DNA from: Anammoximicrobium sp964486845 | Lineage (GTDB): Bacteria > Planctomycetota > Planctomycetia > Pirellulales > Pirellulaceae | Reading direction: 5' to 3' | DNA length: 27,797 nucleotides | NCBI GenBank assembly: GCA_964486845.1 | Contig: CAZAQY010000089.1 | Span: forward strand, 1-27,797 | In this document: positions 24,536-27,797 of the stretch, piece by piece | Layout: every line of letters starts with the position of its first letter | Position numbering within the stretch: the first letter of the stretch is position 1 | Made by a program: the position numbers and the translations under genes | Notes under the pieces: generated by a model | Seen by the model: the letters and a program-made list of their open reading frames with translations, nothing else | What the model was told of the DNA's origin: nothing | The model's database searches: none

Positions 24536-25636
24536 TCAACCTCCCTTCGAACGAAAAAGGGGGCAGGACTCTTTTTCGGAAAAGAGTCCTGCCCCCTTTT
24601 TTTCTTTGCAGGTATCACGGATGATCTCGCCGGCCCGGCGGACATCTGCTTCGTCCACGTCCAAGTGTGTTACGGCGCGGATCTTGGTGGGGCTGAAGGC
24701 GAGGACCAGCACGCCGGCCTCGCGCAGCATGGTCGTTATGTGAGCCGCCGAGCCCAACGCCGGATCGACGCGGAAAATGACCATATTGGTGTCCGTCTCC
24801 GGCGGTTGCAACTCCAGACCCGCCGTAGCCCGGATCGCGTCCGCCAGGATTTTCGCATGGGCGTGGTCTTCGGCCAGGCGGGCGACATGGTGGTCCAGGG
24901 CGTACAGCGCCCCCGCCGCCAGAATGCCCACCTGCCGCATGCCGCCGCCCAGCATCTTGCGGTGGCGCCGGGCGATGCCGATCAGGTCTCGCGGCCCGGC
25001 CAGCAGCGAGCCAATCGGCGCTCCCAAACCCTTGCTGAAGCACACGCTGACGGTGTCGAAGTGCTGAGCCCAGTCGCCCACCGCGATCCCGCTTGCTACC
25101 GCCGCGTTGAACAGCCGCGCCCCATCCAAGTGCCGCTGCAAGCCGTTCTGGCCGGCCCAGCGGCAGATCTCGACCACGTTCTGATAGGGCTGGATTCGGC
25201 CGGCGCCCCGATTGTGCGTGTTCTCCAGCCACACCAACCGCGTGCGGACCGAGTAGTCATGGTCGGGACGAATCAATTCCCGCAACTGATCGACGTGCAG
25301 CACGCCGAATTGCCCCTGGACCGTCCGCGTCGCCACGCCGGTCAGTTGAGCGTAGGCTCCCTGCTCGTAATTGTAGACGTGGCTGTCCCCATCACAGATC
25401 AACTCGTCACCCGGCTGGCAGTGCAGCCGCACGGCAATCTGATTTGCCATGGTGCCCGACGGAACGAAGATCGCCGCTTCCTTGCCCAACAACTCGGCAC
25501 ATCGGGATTGTAGACGCTCGACGGTGGGGTCAACGTCGATCACATCGTCACCCACTTCGGCGGCGGCCATCGCGGCCCGCATTGCCGGCGTGGGCTTGGT
25601 GACCGTGTCGCTGCGCAAGTCGATTAGGGGAGGCAT
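24536..25636 (-). CDS. ltaE: Low-specificity L-threonine aldolase
   Basis: This 366-aa PLP enzyme cleaves threonine or allo-threonine to glycine and acetaldehyde. Seen are the N-terminus IDLRSDTVTKPTPAMR, the H86 stacking residue, the D171-GAR motif and the PLP lysine K202 in FSKGLGAPIGS. The last 21 residues or so (KKGAGLFSEKES...) do not belong to the family. They are translated from a 22-bp palindrome (24554-24601) whose repeat has extended the frame to a new stop 1 nt before dapF. The natural enzyme end is likely near residue 345. The ATG at 25636 has no strong Shine-Dalgarno sequence. Confidence 0.93.
   Translation of the reverse strand: MPPLIDLRSDTVTKPTPAMRAAMAAAEVGDDVIDVDPTVERLQSRCAELLGKEAAIFVPSGTMANQIAVRLHCQPGDELICDGDSHVYNYEQGAYAQLTGVATRTVQGQFGVLHVDQLRELIRPDHDYSVRTRLVWLENTHNRGAGRIQPYQNVVEICRWAGQNGLQRHLDGARLFNAAVASGIAVGDWAQHFDTVSVCFSKGLGAPIGSLLAGPRDLIGIARRHRKMLGGGMRQVGILAAGALYALDHHVARLAEDHAHAKILADAIRATAGLELQPPETDTNMVIFRVDPALGSAAHITTMLREAGVLVLAFSPTKIRAVTHLDVDEADVRRAGEIIRDTCKEKKGAGLFSEKESCPLFRSKGG
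24554..24603. terminator. 22-bp palindrome with TCGG loop, terminator-like on both strands
   Basis: The arms 24554-24575 and 24580-24601 are perfect inverted copies around the tetraloop TCGG, with GGGGGCAGGACTC in the core and T-runs at both ends. It lies inside the extended 3' end of the threonine aldolase frame and about 20 nt before the dapF start. It may act as an attenuator between the two genes. The same shape is typical of dispersed planctomycete palindromes. Confidence 0.88.
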
Positions 25637-25892
25637 GGCAGGGTTCGGTGATCGGTAATCGGTAATCGGCGTCGGACGGGGCGGTTCTTGTGAGTCGTGG
25701 GACAGGAGGGTAAGTTACCATGCTGCGGCAGTGTTTTCCAGGGGGAAGGCGAAGGCCGGCGGGTGAACCTTATGGAGCCGAAGAGGGTTGGCGCTGAGCC
25801 CTGGAGGGCTGTTTTCTCTTGGGGGAATCCGTTAGACTTGTGGGGGCAGCAGCGAGTTTTTTTGTCACCGCCCACGATGCGAGGAGATCACC
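25637..25892. other. Divergent intergenic region aldolase/sulfatase
   Basis: This 256-bp region holds the 7-bp tandem array near the aldolase, a short AGCCCT/AGGGCT dyad at about 25797-25810 and the sulfatase ribosome site GAGGAG (25881-25886). A promoter for both genes is expected here, but no clear boxes are seen. Confidence 0.5.
25647..25667. repeat. Three tandem 7-bp units in aldolase upstream region
   Basis: Three head-to-tail copies of GGTRATC lie directly before the aldolase gene start (25636, minus strand), followed by a partial fourth. The unit is AT-richer than the surroundings. It may be slippage or an operator-like array. Confidence 0.65.
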
Positions 25893-27419
25893 ATGACACC
25901 GCGTTGGATTTGGCCTGGACTCATTTTGGCGGCCACGTCCGTGTCGCTGTGCCCGAAGTCGTCCGCAGCCGCCGAACTGCCCAATGTTGTGATCGTGTAC
26001 ATCGACGACATGGGCTACGCGGATATCGGCCCCTTCGGTGCCCAGGGCTACTCGACGCCCAACCTGGACCGCATGGCCCGTGAAGGGCGTGTCTTCACCG
26101 ACTTCTACGTGGCACAAGCGGTCTGTTCCGCTTCCCGTGCGGCCTTGATGACCGGCTGCTACAGCGTCCGCGTGGGCATTTTGGGGGCGCTGGCCCATCA
26201 AGCCAACCACGGCATCAATGCCTCGGAAATGACGCTGGCCGAAGTCGTCAAGCAGAAGGGATACGCCACGGCGTGCTATGGCAAGTGGCATCTCGGCCAT
26301 CATCCCAAGTTCCTGCCGAACCATCATGGTTTCGACGAGTACTTGGGATTGCCCTACTCCAACGACATGTGGCCATTTCATCCGACTGCGGGTGATCGCT
26401 TCCCCGATCTGCCGCTGATCGAGGGCACGCGCGTCATCGACGCCAACGTGACCGGCGAAGACCAGGAGCAGCTGACGACCTTGTACACGCAGCGCGCCGT
26501 GCAGTTCATCGAAAACAACAAAGATCGGCCCTTCTTCATCTACTTGCCTCACAGCATGGTCCATGTGCCGCTGTACGTATCCGACAGGTTCCGGGGCAAG
26601 AGCCAGCGTGGCTTGTTCGGCGACGTCGTGATGGAACTCGACTGGTCCGTGGGCCAAATCATGGACACGCTCCGGAAACATCAGTTGGACCGCCGCACGC
26701 TGGTCATCTTCACGTCGGACAACGGTCCGTGGCTTAGTTACGGAGATCATGCAGGGTCAGCCGGTCCCTTGCGGGAGGGCAAAGGGACCATGTTCGACGG
26801 CGGATGCCGCGAGCCCACGGTGATGTGGTGGCCCGGCAAGATTCCCGCTGGCACGGTGTGCAAAGCGCCCGCCATGACCATCGACATCCTGCCGACGCTC
26901 GCCCACTTGGTCGGGGCCAAGTTGCCGGACCACGCGATCGACGGCCGGAACATCTGGCCGCTGATCGCCGGCGAGCCGGGCGCCAAGAGTCCGCAGGAAG
27001 CTTACTTCTTCTACTGGGGCCAGGAACTGCAGGCGGTCCGGATGGGCAAGTGGAAGCTGCACTTCCCGCACTCGTACCGGACCTTGGGCGGCAAACCGGG
27101 CGGCACTGGCAGCAAACCCGCGCCGTACGAGAACGCCAAGATCGAACTGGCGCTGTTCGACTTGGAGACCGACCCCGGCGAAACGAAAAACGTCGCTGGC
27201 GAGCATCCCGATGCCGTCGCCAAAATCGAGGAGTTGGCGGAGCGTATGCGCGCGGAATTGGGCGACTCGGCGACCAAGCGGAAAGGTGCTGGCGTCCGCG
27301 AGCCTGGCCGTCTCCAGGAAGGCGACCTGCGGTTCAACTGGGTCCCTGGACAACCGTTGCCGGTCGAGCCAGCGCCGCAACCAGCGGTTTCCTTGCCCGC
27401 ACGGAAGCAAAGAGAATAG
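25893..27419 (+). CDS. Secreted sulfatase (arylsulfatase A type, formylglycine enzyme)
   Basis: This 508-aa protein has an N-terminal signal peptide (cleavage near residue 27, SAAAELPNVV). Metal and catalytic residues fit type I sulfatases: D38/D39 in IDDMG, the formylglycine motif CSASR (C78, with Ala instead of Pro; the C-x-P/A-x-R rule still holds), K131 and H133 in YGKWHLGHH, and the TSDNGPW metal site with the GKGTMFDGG lysine region. It hydrolyses sulfate esters, probably of algal or host polysaccharides in the periplasm or outside. Planctomycetes carry many such genes. A 60-residue Pro-rich tail follows the domain. The start is supported by GAGGAG 6 nt upstream. The substrate cannot be told from the sequence. 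Confidence 0.96.
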   Translation: MTPRWIWPGLILAATSVSLCPKSSAAAELPNVVIVYIDDMGYADIGPFGAQGYSTPNLDRMAREGRVFTDFYVAQAVCSASRAALMTGCYSVRVGILGALAHQANHGINASEMTLAEVVKQKGYATACYGKWHLGHHPKFLPNHHGFDEYLGLPYSNDMWPFHPTAGDRFPDLPLIEGTRVIDANVTGEDQEQLTTLYTQRAVQFIENNKDRPFFIYLPHSMVHVPLYVSDRFRGKSQRGLFGDVVMELDWSVGQIMDTLRKHQLDRRTLVIFTSDNGPWLSYGDHAGSAGPLREGKGTMFDGGCREPTVMWWPGKIPAGTVCKAPAMTIDILPTLAHLVGAKLPDHAIDGRNIWPLIAGEPGAKSPQEAYFFYWGQELQAVRMGKWKLHFPHSYRTLGGKPGGTGSKPAPYENAKIELALFDLETDPGETKNVAGEHPDAVAKIEELAERMRAELGDSATKRKGAGVREPGRLQEGDLRFNWVPGQPLPVEPAPQPAVSLPARKQRE

Positions 27420-27797
27420 ACCGCTGGCGGTTTCGCCGACAGCTTGCGATTTGCAGCACGGTGCTGCTTGGGGACGTGGCCATCCGCCGTCGGGTTTTGC
27501 GTCTCTAAGACGCAACTCTCGCCCCGGCAACGCCTTAGCAGCGTTCGAGAAACAGTTTCTTGCCGACCATCACACGGAGTGTGATGGCTACTCTACGGGT
27601 TTGCGGTCATTGACTTTCTCGTTCTGTGCTGCTATACATGGGGGGAATCAATCCATTTTTGGCACGAATCACGCTTCCCTGCCGCCTCAGTTCCGTAATC
27701 TCACTGACAGGACGGTTGGTTGGCTGATCCGTTTGTTGCGTTCGTTCCCATACACAACGCTTACGGCTTACCGTCATCTTCCCCGCGTCCCAGCTAG
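27420..27797. other. Gene-free right edge with dense palindromes
   Basis: There is no gene in 378 bp. Four short dyads stand close together: 27453-27467 (GCAGCAC/GTGCTGC), 27497-27515 (TTGCGTC/GACGCAA, 5-nt loop), 27548-27560 (AGAAAC-A-GTTTCT) and 27567-27587 (CCATCACAC/GTGTGATGG, 3-nt loop). After 27600 the sequence becomes less GC-rich and no feature is visible. Confidence 0.65.
27567..27587. repeat. 9-bp perfect hairpin (dispersed-repeat type)
   Basis: CCATCACAC and GTGTGATGG pair perfectly around GGA. No T-run follows, so it is not an obvious terminator. The word looks like a dispersed palindromic repeat, which could be confirmed by counting genome copies. Confidence 0.75.

Noticed and set aside
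24535..24645. N-terminal extension of DapF to 24645
   Set aside because: The added residues are the translated palindrome. The GTG at 24534 has a strong Shine-Dalgarno sequence and gives the family N-terminus.

Overview
The window looks like chromosome from a planctomycete, probably Pirellulales-like (inference). The grounds are high GC, a formylglycine-type secreted sulfatase, an MJ0042-type zinc-ribbon/DUF4190 protein, large secreted proteins of unknown function, and many short palindromic intergenic repeats. I see no rRNA, tRNA, CRISPR array, transposase or phage gene.

Layout. 1-290: no gene. 291-1472 (+): DegT/DnrJ/EryC1/StrS sugar aminotransferase, closed by a strong hairpin terminator (1513-1548). 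1685-6763 (+): a tightly packed run with a broken DUF87-type ATPase (internal deletion plus frameshift), a zinc-ribbon membrane protein, a GNAT acetyltransferase and two overlapping M16 peptidases, the first lacking the zinc motif and the second having it. 6764-7705: a long gene-free, hairpin-rich stretch between convergent genes. 7706-9502 (-): large secreted protein. 9503-10046: intergenic, holding a 146-bp MITE-like inverted-repeat element. 10047-10700 (+): secreted BON-domain protein whose 3' end overlaps, antisense, the lipoprotein gene 10474-11553 (-). That gene follows a giant secretin gene, 11627-15559 (-).

Across a divergent promoter region from the secretin lies a + strand cluster: two tandem paralogous small secreted/membrane-anchored beta-domain proteins, a Wza-like polysaccharide export lipoprotein and a Wzc-like tyrosine autokinase with a Tyr-Gly repeat tail (16023-20852). 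Next are a CPBP membrane protease and rsmE (minus operon), an ExeA/GspA-like AAA ATPase (+), dapF and a low-specificity threonine aldolase gene (minus operon with a 22-bp palindrome at the junction), a sulfatase (25893-27419, +), and a palindrome-rich 3' intergenic region.

The most interesting block is 10047-20852 (plus perhaps the ATPase at 22870). A secretin with about nine tandem N-type modules, a lipoprotein and a BON protein face an exopolysaccharide export pair accompanied by two unrecognised paralogous anchor-like proteins. This is a plausible envelope export/surface assembly locus. The functional link is inferred from gene order only.
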